Numbered from the stretch's first letter, positions 18,901-28,174 are shown. The stretch: 64,000 nt of DNA from Sphingobacterium chuzhouense (GCF_014692525.1 NZ_JACNYL010000004.1:186001-250000); one strand, 5' to 3'. Notes: a model not told the origin generated them from the letters alone. Numbers and translations: made by a program.

Positions 18901-21303
18901 ATGGAAAAAATGAAGAAATGTATCATACTGCTGTTGATATTACCATTGTTTCTGCAATGCCAGAAAAAAATGGAACTTGACTTGTCATTGGCCGTAAATT
19001 CCAACGAATTACATTTGACCGCAGAGGAGGGCACAACACATATTATGGTTTATGCCGATGGTGAGTGGGAGGTGAATTTTAAAGAAGATGCTGATTGGAT
19101 ATCGGTAGATAAAGTACGCGGAAGCGGCAATTCCGATGTTGTATTCTCCTACGCACAGAATTTTGGGGCATCTCGTCGGGTGACATTGGTATTGTCCAAA
19201 GGAAGTGAAAAGCAAGAAGTCCTGATCATTCAGGAAGGACTGGAAGTGGCACTACGGTTTGCCAAGAACAAATTTACGATACCCAAACACGGCCTGCCAA
19301 CCATTTTGCCTATTGTCAGTAATGTTGAAGCTGATTTTAAATCAGTAGATATCGAGTATCTATATGATGACGAAACATCGGAACAATGGGTTACGAATGG
19401 TGCGTTGACGGACGAAGGATTTACGTTTGAAGCATTGGAAAATACAGCAGGGCGTAAGCGCTCTGTCCGAATCTACCTGACGCTTGTCGATGCCTTCGAT
19501 AACGAATATATGTCGTTTGCCGATGTGGATCAAACCGTAGATGAAGCTTTTTTAGTACACAAGCATAATACGGCTACCCGTGTAACGCGTAGTGCAAAAT
19601 TGGATACGGTGATTTTAAGCAGTAATATCGGCACGCATTTTCCGAATATAGAAAAGAACGTGACGTATGAACAAGGAAACGACTGGATTGAGGAAGTAAC
19701 CTTAATAAATGATAGTCTGTTGATTTTGGCCATTCGAGAAAATAATTCCGGATTGGAACGCAATGCGAATGTAGGCCTCAAATTGGCCATAAATGGCGTG
19801 AATCTGGTCGAATTAACTCACCCGGTATTTCAGTCGGCAGAAGATTTCGAAGAATATACATTTGAAGAACTGCGGGGGTTGATTGTCGCGGCGTCGGGAA
19901 CTGCTACGATTAATGCACCATTGAAGGTTCTACAAGGCATCGTTATTAGTGATCAGGGCAATGCCAATATGGAAACCAATCCGAACCTGGCATACAACCG
20001 TATGGACTTGACGGAGACGTATCGGACAGCGTATATCCAATCTCTCGATGGCAAATATGGCTTCCGATTGAAATTTACAGCGGAAAGTGAAAATACACTC
20101 AAGCGATATAGCAAGGTAAATATTGCAGTGGATGAATTGACCTTGGAGAAAGAAGCGAATCCGATGCGGTACACGATTACCGGAATACGTTCGGGGAATA
20201 TTGTCAAAAGTGAAGCGGGAACGGCATCCAATGTAGTCAACAAGCTAAAGTATATTAGTGAATTGAGCGATGCCGATATGTATACACAGGTGACTTTACG
20301 TGATGTTTCTATCTCTATTCCGTATGGCAGCTACATGAATGTAAACGCGGGTTATACGAATAAGACAAATTGGAATACGGAAGGTACAACTACACCCTAT
20401 TTAGACGCTATTCCGACAAATATCTATGATGGTAAAGGTGATAATATGAACATGTTGGTCAACGCAAATTCTTCTTGGGCACGTAACGCTGTAACTAAAA
20501 ATTCCGGAACGATCGCCGGTATTCTGACGCATTCCAAACTGCTCCGTTTTGGAGGCGGTGAAGGAGATGTTGGACGTTATACGTTACGTCCGATAACCTT
20601 AGGTGATATACGGTTAAATAACGCTTCTGTAGCGCAAACGCTGGTGGAATGGAATTGGTTGCCGGGAGGAACGAATACCTGTGCTACGGGTGTGATCAAT
20701 AAAGATGGAGCGGGTAATGTTTTGCCATTTATTGGTACCGGTAAAATGAATACGACCGTTGCAGATGCTACTTCCGGAGTTGCCTTTCACCCGGTATGTC
20801 ACAGCAATCCTAATTCTAAACAGGTGTATAACAACGCACTTCAGTATAACAATGTAAAATGGTGGAATGCACAAGAAAATAGGGGGGAAGGTATTGTGAT
20901 GCAATTCTCTACGACAGGTATTACAGCGCAGACGCTTGTATTGAATTTCTCTGTTGGAGGTGGATCCGGCAATGACGCGAATAATCATATTCCGACCTAC
21001 TGGGAAGTGGAATATTCACTGGACGGAGCGAATTATACCGTGTTGCCTAATTCTACTTATGCAGTTAGACCTTTGACACAATGGGCTACAGATCGGCCAT
21101 CCCAAATGCCGGCGTTGAGACCGTTGAGTTTCAAATTACCGGCATCTCTTCTAGGACAGGCTAATGTATATGTGAAACTTCGGGCCAAGAGCGACATCTG
21201 TGCCACGGGATCTCCTACAGGTGCAGAGACGGGACGGATCACAGCCGCCATGCCAGGCACCTCGATGAGATTAGGCTTTGTGTCCATTAATTACATTCAA
21301 TAA
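18901..21303 (+). CDS. BACON / DUF5689 multidomain surface lipoprotein (paralogue 1)
   Basis: 800 aa. Lipobox LFLQC (Cys20). BACON domain about 32-112 (LTAEEGTTHIMVYADGEWEVNF ... WISVDKVRGSG), a second beta-sandwich region about 115-310, DUF5689 about 318-545 (YTFEELRGLI ... GIVISDQGNANMETN ... YIQSLDGKYGFRLKF), and a C-terminal beta-sandwich (about 635-800, WWNAQENRGEGIVMQFSTTG ... LGFVSINY). DUF5689 resembles the OB-fold-like modules found in extracellular nucleases of Bacteroidota; that link is my inference. The next gene encodes a paralogue with the same order. Both probably form a surface binding or hydrolytic complex with SusCD and the two EEP enzymes. Confidence 0.8.
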   Translation: MEKMKKCIILLLILPLFLQCQKKMELDLSLAVNSNELHLTAEEGTTHIMVYADGEWEVNFKEDADWISVDKVRGSGNSDVVFSYAQNFGASRRVTLVLSKGSEKQEVLIIQEGLEVALRFAKNKFTIPKHGLPTILPIVSNVEADFKSVDIEYLYDDETSEQWVTNGALTDEGFTFEALENTAGRKRSVRIYLTLVDAFDNEYMSFADVDQTVDEAFLVHKHNTATRVTRSAKLDTVILSSNIGTHFPNIEKNVTYEQGNDWIEEVTLINDSLLILAIRENNSGLERNANVGLKLAINGVNLVELTHPVFQSAEDFEEYTFEELRGLIVAASGTATINAPLKVLQGIVISDQGNANMETNPNLAYNRMDLTETYRTAYIQSLDGKYGFRLKFTAESENTLKRYSKVNIAVDELTLEKEANPMRYTITGIRSGNIVKSEAGTASNVVNKLKYISELSDADMYTQVTLRDVSISIPYGSYMNVNAGYTNKTNWNTEGTTTPYLDAIPTNIYDGKGDNMNMLVNANSSWARNAVTKNSGTIAGILTHSKLLRFGGGEGDVGRYTLRPITLGDIRLNNASVAQTLVEWNWLPGGTNTCATGVINKDGAGNVLPFIGTGKMNTTVADATSGVAFHPVCHSNPNSKQVYNNALQYNNVKWWNAQENRGEGIVMQFSTTGITAQTLVLNFSVGGGSGNDANNHIPTYWEVEYSLDGANYTVLPNSTYAVRPLTQWATDRPSQMPALRPLSFKLPASLLGQANVYVKLRAKSDICATGSPTGAETGRITAAMPGTSMRLGFVSINYIQ

Positions 21304-21312
21304 GTTTTCAAG

Positions 21313-23505
21313 ATGAAAAGAATAGAAAAAATAAGATTAACTCAGCTACATAGATTTATATGGTTGTTCATCTTATCTATGGTGGGGATATATAGCTGTA
21401 AAAAAGATGATGGAGAATTCTCGCGTTTGTCAGAATTGGGAACAGAGACCTCGTTGTACACCGTACCTGCATCAGCGGGGGAGGTGAAAGTGGATGTGCT
21501 ATCTAACGAGGAATTTGAGATTATCGTTGCGGATGATGCTCCCTGGATGACAACCAACGTAAAAAGCTTGAGTGGCGATACCAGTTTTGTCGTGCATTAC
21601 GAAGAAAATACAGAATTTCCGCGACAAGGATTTGTCACGCTCTATGCTAAAGCGACCGAACGCTATGATACGGTAACGGTGAGACAACATGGTGCTATGA
21701 ATGCTGAATTGGTATTCCCTACACTAAATACGACGGTACTGGGAGACGGCGGAACGGTAACAAGCGAACTGCATACCAATGTCGCGTTGGAAGATGTCGA
21801 TATCCAGGTGATATATCCATTGGATGTCACGGATGAATGGGTAAACGATGATTTTGCCTACGATGAAGCAACAGAAACGTTTCGCTTTTCTGTAAAACCG
21901 AATCCGGACATGGAAATGCTTCGAAGTGTACAGGTAAGGCTATCTTTTATGGATGGGTGGGGACAACAACAAGTATCCAAGCTCTATCTGTTACAAGCTA
22001 ACGCACAAAACCTTTTTGGCACGGAGGCAACATTCCCGGAGGTTAGGGTTTGGGCAGGAGCTCAGATTTCGGCTGATATATTTATCGAAGGACATGTGGT
22101 CAGTGATGTCGGGAACAAGAACGTCGGCGAAACCCCGCAGACGACACCAACTGCTATAAATTATGAACTAAATGACCGAACGGTATATATTCAAAGTCTG
22201 GACGGACGGTATGGATTCCGGATAGAAACGGCATCCGTAGCCGATAATGTTTTCCGACGGTACGGTAAAGTGCAGCTACTACTGAAAGGTACGACAGTGG
22301 AAATGCGAAATAATCCAGATTTCTATACGATTCGAGGAGTGACTTCGGCAATGGTCATGAAACAGGAGCAGGGGACAGCAGCAAACATCGTCCACAAGGA
22401 AAAATATATCGCGGAATTGACAGACGATGATATCTTTACGTATGTGACATTAAAGGACTGTGAACTGCCGATACGGAAAGGATCATTCACGCCGTTGAAT
22501 GAAGGATATACTACATTGTTTAATGCTCACCGCACAGCAAAGTATCCGTTGTTGATGCGCGATATACAGGGTAATAGCCTATTTTTGCTGACGAATACAA
22601 ATACGCCATACCGCAGGGACGGCTCGATATTGCCACAAGGCTCTGGAAAAGTATCGGGTATTATCGTTCACGAAAAATTTACGCGGTTTGAGTACGAAGA
22701 TGCTTCAAACCCTGACGATTACGGTAATATTGGTCGGTATCAGATTCGTCATTTGACGAGAGCGGATATTGCCTTGGCAGATAATGTGAATAGTGGGTTT
22801 TCTTCACTATTGACAGAATACCAATACCCAAATATTACAGCGGGGGTTGCTTATCCGACTAACGGAGATAATGGAAGGCTGTATGCCTCCAATAGTGTGA
22901 ACGTGACGGCGACTAGCGATTATTCTTATTTAGGCCCTGTGGGTGCGAATTATCTAGGTAATAACAACCAATGGGGTACGGGCGTATTAGTCAATGGTTC
23001 GAAACAGAATACATATGCGAACACAAATTCCGATGGTAAGGGTGGAGCTGCCAATAGTGGTATTGCGGCGAATAGAAGTTGGTGGAATTACGAAAGAAAC
23101 CGAGGGGAAGCTTGGATTGTCGAATTTTCGACATCAGGAATAAGTACCAACTCTTTATCTCTTCAGTTTACAGCCGGAAATTGGGCTGCAGCAGGTGCCG
23201 GGACACCACGATATTGGGCGGTTGAATGGTCTGAACATGGTAATATGGATGGCGTATGGACACCCATTACTAAATATACAGTACCGGATATTGCAAATTG
23301 GTCAAATACATTGCTTCATCAGTTGGCTGGTTTTAAAAATATCAATGTACCTTTACCATCCGACATGTTGGGCAAGAACAGGATTTACCTGAGGTTAATT
23401 GTAGATAAAAACTTAGCTAGTAATGGCAACACCTATGCAAGCCAGCCCTTAGCGGGTAATGCTAATACGGCATTAGGGTATTTGGCCATTAGATATAATA
23501 AATAA
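21313..23505 (+). CDS. BACON / DUF5689 multidomain surface lipoprotein (paralogue 2)
   Basis: 730 aa, same architecture as the preceding gene product. Lipobox IYSC (Cys29), BACON domain about 40-120 (VPASAGEVKVDVLSNEEFEI ... WMTTNVKSLSG), a middle beta-sandwich, DUF5689 about 240-485 (VWAGAQISADIFIEGHVVSD ... YIQSLDGRYGFRIET ... TIRGVTSAMVMKQEQGTAANIV) and the C-terminal domain (about 590-730, WWNYERNRGEAWIVEFSTSG ... LGYLAIRYNK). Shared motifs with paralogue 1 (IQSLDG-YGFR, WWN-E-NRGE, the FS-GI pattern) show an old tandem duplication. Function is unknown; ligand binding at the cell surface is the best guess. It is 9 bp downstream of paralogue 1. Confidence 0.8.
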   Translation: MKRIEKIRLTQLHRFIWLFILSMVGIYSCKKDDGEFSRLSELGTETSLYTVPASAGEVKVDVLSNEEFEIIVADDAPWMTTNVKSLSGDTSFVVHYEENTEFPRQGFVTLYAKATERYDTVTVRQHGAMNAELVFPTLNTTVLGDGGTVTSELHTNVALEDVDIQVIYPLDVTDEWVNDDFAYDEATETFRFSVKPNPDMEMLRSVQVRLSFMDGWGQQQVSKLYLLQANAQNLFGTEATFPEVRVWAGAQISADIFIEGHVVSDVGNKNVGETPQTTPTAINYELNDRTVYIQSLDGRYGFRIETASVADNVFRRYGKVQLLLKGTTVEMRNNPDFYTIRGVTSAMVMKQEQGTAANIVHKEKYIAELTDDDIFTYVTLKDCELPIRKGSFTPLNEGYTTLFNAHRTAKYPLLMRDIQGNSLFLLTNTNTPYRRDGSILPQGSGKVSGIIVHEKFTRFEYEDASNPDDYGNIGRYQIRHLTRADIALADNVNSGFSSLLTEYQYPNITAGVAYPTNGDNGRLYASNSVNVTATSDYSYLGPVGANYLGNNNQWGTGVLVNGSKQNTYANTNSDGKGGAANSGIAANRSWWNYERNRGEAWIVEFSTSGISTNSLSLQFTAGNWAAAGAGTPRYWAVEWSEHGNMDGVWTPITKYTVPDIANWSNTLLHQLAGFKNINVPLPSDMLGKNRIYLRLIVDKNLASNGNTYASQPLAGNANTALGYLAIRYNK

Positions 23506-23517
23506 GTTAATTACACA

Positions 23518-23583
23518 TAGAGGCTGTTCTATAAATTAAATGTTGACCACTTTCAGAAAAAAACATTTTTGAGACAGCCTCTA
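23518..23583. repeat. 66-bp inverted-repeat element (MITE-like or large stem-loop)
   Basis: Outer arms TAGAGGCTGT (23518-23527) and ACAGCCTCTA (23574-23583) are perfectly complementary; inner arms AAATGTT (23538-23544) and AACATTT (23562-23568) are too. It ends 15 bp before the EEP gene start at 23599. GAGGCTGT...ACAGCCTC bounded by TA on both sides resembles the ends of a small mobile element, but it could equally be an operon-internal stem-loop. Confidence 0.6.
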
Positions 23584-23598
23584 TTTAAAAATAAAAAT

Positions 23599-24408
23599 AT
23601 GTTTAGACATTTCTTTAAGCTTGCTCTTTTATTGTTTGTGGTATTTTCCGGGAGGGCACAAACAGCGGACAACCTACCGCTGAAATTACGTGTGGGAACA
23701 TACAATGTTGGACATTTTAACCAAGGTAGATTAGGCGGTTTTCAAGGAACTGGTAAGATGGTGCAAGCCGAGTTAAATAACTGGAAAAGTTGGATCGGGC
23801 AACAAAGCCTCGATATCCTCGTGTTGAATGAATGGAATCATTTTTTTGATAAGGACAGTATTTATCGCGCGAAAGAAGAGTTATTGGATCCTTATTACAC
23901 CCACGTATACTTTGGTGATGCTCACCGTTGGATTTATAATGGTATAGCGGCTAATTTTCCACTGCAAAACGTTAGACAAAAGAACTGGGATGGCGATTAC
24001 TACGCGTTATTGGGTGATTTGGTGATTGGGGATAAGACGATTACAGTTATATCTACACATATTCCTTGGCAAAAGGAATGGCATCAGCGTTCTCAGGAAG
24101 CTTTGATTAAGGAATTGGAACAATATGAATATTTTATTTGTATGGGTGATATGAATGCTTTTGACGACGGGCAGCAAAAGTTTGTAAAAGCTGGGTTCAA
24201 TATGGCAAATGGTGGAGCAATGGGTTGGTTTGGGACAGCGGCGGCAACGAACAGTGCCGCAGGTAGAAAAGGAGATCTACCGAATACAAGTATTGATAAT
24301 ATTGTGACTAGTGACAATATTAAGATTATGCGTGTATCCGCTCCGTTGACAGGTCTCAATGATTTGGACCATTTACCAGTTTTGGCGGATATCGTTGTCA
24401 CATGGTAA
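23599..24408 (+). CDS. Secreted endonuclease/exonuclease/phosphatase (EEP) family protein
   Basis: 269 aa periplasmic or secreted enzyme; signal peptide ending GRAQ (about residue 21), no lipobox. EEP residues: Asn36 (TYNVGHF), Glu78 (VLNEWN, with N instead of the usual Q before Glu), His154 (STHIPW), Asp184 and Asn186 (GDMNAF), Asp233 (SIDNIV), Asp257-His258 (DLDHLP). Only distantly similar to the EEP at 17987, and shorter. ATG 23599 is used; an upstream TTG would start inside the inverted repeat. It is the last gene of the Sus-type locus, followed by a bidirectional terminator. Substrate unknown (phosphodiester or phosphomonoester). Confidence 0.85.
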   Translation: MFRHFFKLALLLFVVFSGRAQTADNLPLKLRVGTYNVGHFNQGRLGGFQGTGKMVQAELNNWKSWIGQQSLDILVLNEWNHFFDKDSIYRAKEELLDPYYTHVYFGDAHRWIYNGIAANFPLQNVRQKNWDGDYYALLGDLVIGDKTITVISTHIPWQKEWHQRSQEALIKELEQYEYFICMGDMNAFDDGQQKFVKAGFNMANGGAMGWFGTAAATNSAAGRKGDLPNTSIDNIVTSDNIKIMRVSAPLTGLNDLDHLPVLADIVVTW

Positions 24409-24421
24409 GAAACAAATAGCC

Positions 24422-24457
24422 CGCAAACTGATATTGCAGGCTATTTTGTTAAGGCAT
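24422..24457. terminator. Bidirectional terminator between EEP and thioredoxin-like genes
   Basis: 13-bp stem with one mismatch (24422-24434 with 24442-24454), A-rich before and TTTTG after, lying between convergent stops at 24408 and 24449. Confidence 0.8.
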
Positions 24458-24958
24458 TTGTAAATCGCTTGCGCTTATGTCGCCGATTGCGTTCAATAGT
24501 TCACCTAACTGATCAGGGGGCAATACACCGCCGTGGCGAAACAATACTTGATAGTTTCTGTCAAGAAGCACCCAGGTTGGAAAAGCTAATGTGCCTGGGC
24601 CATTCAATGCCCGGGCAAGTTCGTGTGTTCCTGTATTTTTTCCAGTAGGCTTAAAGGCATAATCCTTACCCTGAAACGAAATGGTTTCGTCACTTTCGGC
24701 ATCAAACTCTACGTAATAGAATAAGTCAGCTTTTTCGAGGAAATCCTCATTTTTTCGGATTTGGTTTTTTTGCATACGACAATATTGACACCAATCAGTA
24801 GACAGCAAGATAAGTACAGGTTTCGATTCCATCGCCATTAGGCTATCTATTTTCGATATAACCGATGGCTCGATCTGTGCTTGACAAATAACCGACATGA
24901 ACAAGCTGGTAACTACCAGCAAAATAGAACGACATTTTCTTAATCTTGCTATCATCAT
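24449..24958 (-). CDS. Secreted thioredoxin-like protein
   Basis: 169 aa; signal peptide ending CQAQ (about residue 28) and a thioredoxin fold with the redox motif WCQYC (Cys57, Cys60) and the cis-Pro strand FPTWVLLD. It resembles the thioredoxin_7/DUF255-type periplasmic reductases. Its ATG lies 2 bp after the stop of the TonB-dependent receptor gene, so the two are co-transcribed. The receptor plug carries a CxxC pair, which suggests that this protein could keep it, or a thiol-bound metal, reduced; that is inference. Confidence 0.85.
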   Translation of the reverse strand: MMIARLRKCRSILLVVTSLFMSVICQAQIEPSVISKIDSLMAMESKPVLILLSTDWCQYCRMQKNQIRKNEDFLEKADLFYYVEFDAESDETISFQGKDYAFKPTGKNTGTHELARALNGPGTLAFPTWVLLDRNYQVLFRHGGVLPPDQLGELLNAIGDISASDLQMP

Positions 24959-24960
24959 AT

Positions 24961-27198
24961 TTATCTAAACATATTATACCGAACACCTAAGAATCCACGA
25001 ATCCCTTGATTTGGTCCGTAGACGTAACTTGGATCAAACGGTAGCAGACTTGGATCATCGATCTTTTCGAATGGATCATGTGAGCGGGAAATAATGAAAG
25101 GAACCCCTTTGGTGGGTGTCCAGTTTAGTAAATTCTTTACACCACCAAAAATCTCAAGTCCATTGCGGAAATGTTTGGTGAGCTGGATATTCTGGATACT
25201 CCATGCTTTAGATTCATCGGGTCTTGGATCTTCCTCTCCTAAGACGGGTAAACGCATAGGCCCTATAACATTACCTGTATAATCGATACTAAGACCGGCA
25301 CGTCTAAAGTTGTATCCGATGGTCCAGGTACCCATATATTTCTCTGTTAGCATCTGCCATTCACGTTCTCCCTCTTCTTCACTATGAACATCCATCACGG
25401 TACCGCCAATCATTGCTTTGAAACCACTCGAGTGTGCCCAGTCCAAATTAACAGAAATACCTTGCGAAACGGCATGCCCATCTAAGTTGGAATATATGAT
25501 CTTATTGATGTCGGTATCATAATCTGGAATGATTTTATTGGTAAAGTAAGTGTAGAAAGCAGATGCATCGATACCAAATATAGAACCGTTATCCGAGTAA
25601 AACTTCTTCACGTAGTTGATGTTTGCATTCCATGAAGTTTCCGGTTTTAAATCTCCTATAAATACGACATCACGTGCGCCTGTCAACGCCGCATGGTCTT
25701 CGGTGAAAACATTTGCCACGCGATAACCATTGCCGGCGCCTATTCGCAGTACTTGACTCTTGTCTTTAGAGTTCCACTTGTAATTCAATCGGGGAGACAG
25801 GATGCTCCCGTGAATAGAGTTATAATCGTAACGTGCGCCGAGTAATAACTTATGTTGGGGGTGTAAGGTTATCTCATCTTGCACAAATAATCCTGGCAAG
25901 TGTGTGTGTGATGTTTCTTCAGTAGCAGGCGTGTTATCGTTGTAATATGTATAACGATAAGCAAGCCCTGTCAATAGATTATGGTTTTTAATGTCTTTAT
26001 GCCAGGTCAATTGTCCAAAGACGATCTTTTGATCTGCAATATACATCTCATCTCCATAAGCACTGTTTTGGTCGTGCCCATTAGCACTGAACGAGAGAGA
26101 GAAATCTTCACTACCTGGTAAGTCATACACGCCCATTACTTCCCATCGTTTGGTATAAATGCTTTCACCGTATACCTCATCACCTCCGCGATATTTCCTG
26201 TTCCAATTCATTTCTCCGCCCCAGCGGTCTTCATAGACGTATCTTCCAGCCAGCGAAAAGGTTTTGTTGTCTTTACGCGCGAAATTCCATTTATTAAAGA
26301 TGGCGACGCGGTCCTGTAGGGTGACGTCCGTAAAGTTATCTCCATTTTTATCTAACGCGTTCGAGTAATTGAAATAATTCACGCCTAATAACGACTGCGC
26401 GGAACCCACTTTAAACTTGCCTCCGAGATCTAGACTGTATTCTTGCCATGTTGTCCCGAATGTTTCTAAACTAAATAGCGGCGCGTTTTCAGGTGTTTTT
26501 GTAATAATGTTTATGAGGCCGCCCACCGCTTCACTTCCATATAGTGTAGAGGCCGGACCTTTTACGATTTCTACACGTTCGATTAAGGCTTGTGGAATAC
26601 CATTTAACCCATATACGGTTGACAGTCCAGAAACAATGGGCATACCATCGATCAGAACCATGGTATAAGGCCCTTCCAAACCATTGATATGGATATCGCC
26701 GGTATTACACACACTACAGTTGATCTGCGGACGCACGCCATTGATATTTTGGAGCGACTCAAAGATGGTCGGAGCCGGATTAGCCCTAAAGAATTTGGCA
26801 GAATATACCTCTACTGGAATCGGGCTCTCCAGCTTCGAGACTTCTCTTAATGTGCCAGAAACAACTACCTCGTCCAAGTTGCGGTCGTCTTTATCTAGTA
26901 CAATCTGCAGTGAAGGAATATTTTGTGAAGTGTTGACATTTCGTTTATAAGGAAGGTAGCCTATTGCTCGAACTACCAGTGTCGCTTTTGCAGTTTGGAT
27001 ATCCTCTAGCAAAAAATTTCCTTCGTTGTTTGTCGATGTACCGATGTTCGTACCCTCTACTAATATGCTAGCGGCAGAAATGGGGTTATTGTCAGCGTCT
27101 TTAACTTGCCCAGCTATTTTAGTTTGAGCGAAAAGTGCCAACGGAAATATATATAGTAAGGCTAATATAAAAAGCCTGTTGTTGTATCTTTTTAACAT
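24961..27198 (-). CDS. TonB-dependent receptor with CxxC in the plug (probable metal or metal-complex uptake)
   Basis: 745 aa: signal peptide (ALFAQ), carboxypeptidase-regulatory-like domain (27-105), TonB/plug region from DEVVVSGTLREV, plug with LIDGMPIVSGLSTVYGL and VEIVKGPASTLYGSEAVGGLINIITK, then a 22-strand barrel ending FLGVRYNMF. It is of the CirA/BtuB/FepA class, not SusC. The plug has NCSVC (Cys161, Cys164), two cysteines in a place where these proteins normally have none. Upstream is a small His-rich membrane protein and downstream a thioredoxin-like protein. Together this suggests uptake of a thiophilic metal such as copper or zinc, or of a metal chelate; the cargo is inference. 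Confidence 0.9.
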   Translation of the reverse strand: MLKRYNNRLFILALLYIFPLALFAQTKIAGQVKDADNNPISAASILVEGTNIGTSTNNEGNFLLEDIQTAKATLVVRAIGYLPYKRNVNTSQNIPSLQIVLDKDDRNLDEVVVSGTLREVSKLESPIPVEVYSAKFFRANPAPTIFESLQNINGVRPQINCSVCNTGDIHINGLEGPYTMVLIDGMPIVSGLSTVYGLNGIPQALIERVEIVKGPASTLYGSEAVGGLINIITKTPENAPLFSLETFGTTWQEYSLDLGGKFKVGSAQSLLGVNYFNYSNALDKNGDNFTDVTLQDRVAIFNKWNFARKDNKTFSLAGRYVYEDRWGGEMNWNRKYRGGDEVYGESIYTKRWEVMGVYDLPGSEDFSLSFSANGHDQNSAYGDEMYIADQKIVFGQLTWHKDIKNHNLLTGLAYRYTYYNDNTPATEETSHTHLPGLFVQDEITLHPQHKLLLGARYDYNSIHGSILSPRLNYKWNSKDKSQVLRIGAGNGYRVANVFTEDHAALTGARDVVFIGDLKPETSWNANINYVKKFYSDNGSIFGIDASAFYTYFTNKIIPDYDTDINKIIYSNLDGHAVSQGISVNLDWAHSSGFKAMIGGTVMDVHSEEEGEREWQMLTEKYMGTWTIGYNFRRAGLSIDYTGNVIGPMRLPVLGEEDPRPDESKAWSIQNIQLTKHFRNGLEIFGGVKNLLNWTPTKGVPFIISRSHDPFEKIDDPSLLPFDPSYVYGPNQGIRGFLGVRYNMFR

Positions 27199-27320
27199 GT
27201 AAATAACAGTATATTATGAACTGATACGATTGGATTTGATGTAGATGGAAAACAGTGCAGCATAATACCGCAGCCGCCCTTATTTATAAGTTCTACAACA
27301 AATTGTTCTTAAATAAAAGT

Positions 27321-27347
27321 AAAAATCATCCGGTAGATACCCGGAGA
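27321..27347 (-). terminator. Weak terminator after His-rich protein gene
   Basis: 5-bp GC stem TCCGG/CCGGA (27329-27333 with 27341-27345, 7-nt loop), followed on the minus strand by ATGATTTTTAC. It lies just after the stop at 27354 and before the receptor gene. Confidence 0.4.
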
Positions 27348-27353
27348 TTGAGA

Positions 27354-27725
27354 TTAGGATAGAGAAGAAGCAGGGGGTCCCCGCAGATCATAGTGAAAGA
27401 GTAATGTAGAAGGCGCAGTTTCCACCAGCTCTGCATGATGTATGCGAAGCATAATTGGGGTGAGGGAGAGCTCGAAAACCTGTAAATCGTTAGCTACGAA
27501 TACACCTGCAAATACAACATTTAAAAATTGAATTTCAGCATCGGACTCGTGATGATGATCTTTTCCTTTTTTAGTGAAGTCATACGGGTGAATGTGGGTA
27601 ACAATCTCTCCTGTAGACGTAACCTCCTTGTGCATAAATACCACACCACTGGTGATAATAACCACCATCCATACGCTTAATGACCAAGCGATAAGATTGC
27701 GGTATGTGGTACTTAGTTTATGCAT
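27354..27725 (-). CDS. Small His-rich membrane protein near TonB receptor
   Basis: 123 aa with one membrane-spanning or signal-anchor segment (about residues 12-30, WSLSVWMVVIITSGVVF). After it comes a His-rich stretch with His44 and His46 (THIHPYDF) and His57-His59 (KGKDHHHESD), then a second hydrophobic region (LNVVFAGVFVANDL). No family recognised. The histidine clusters suggest metal binding on the periplasmic side. It lies 155 bp upstream of the TonB-dependent receptor gene on the same strand, with a weak hairpin between. Confidence 0.65.
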   Translation of the reverse strand: MHKLSTTYRNLIAWSLSVWMVVIITSGVVFMHKEVTSTGEIVTHIHPYDFTKKGKDHHHESDAEIQFLNVVFAGVFVANDLQVFELSLTPIMLRIHHAELVETAPSTLLFHYDLRGPPASSLS

Positions 27726-27770
27726 AAATGTATCTTGCGTTGATTTGCAAAGATAGCAAAGATAAGGGAA

Positions 27771-28121
27771 CTATAGTGTCAATTTGTTGTTATGGTCAGG
27801 AAATAACAATGCGGGTTTATGTACTCTGGCTTCTTCAGGTGTCATGCTTGCATAAGAAATGATAATAATAATATCACCCACCTGTACCAGTCGGGCAGCA
27901 GCACCATTAAGGCAAATAGTACCCGTTCCACGTTCACCCGGAATAACGTAGGTCTCTAGTCGAGCCCCGTTGTTATTATTTACAATCTGCACCTTTTCGT
28001 TCGCAACAATATTTGCTGCATCCATCAAATCCTCATCAATCGTGATACTTCCCACGTAGTTCAGTTCCGCTTGCGTAACGCGAACCCGATGAATCTTCGA
28101 TTTCATTACTTCAATCAACAT
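27771..28121 (-). CDS. panD: Aspartate 1-decarboxylase
   Basis: 116 aa pyruvoyl enzyme making beta-alanine for pantothenate. The self-cleavage site Gly24-Ser25 is in NYVGSITID; Lys9 (MKSKIHR), Tyr22 and the GAAARLVQVGDIIIIISYA block are conserved. Length is that of the family (115-130 aa). It lies 53 bp downstream of panC on the same strand, so the two form a pantothenate operon. Confidence 0.96.
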   Translation of the reverse strand: MLIEVMKSKIHRVRVTQAELNYVGSITIDEDLMDAANIVANEKVQIVNNNNGARLETYVIPGERGTGTICLNGAAARLVQVGDIIIIISYASMTPEEARVHKPALLFPDHNNKLTL

Positions 28122-28174
28122 ATTACAAAATTACTCATTTTTTTTTAACTCGTAGATACCACCCCCTCTTTAAC

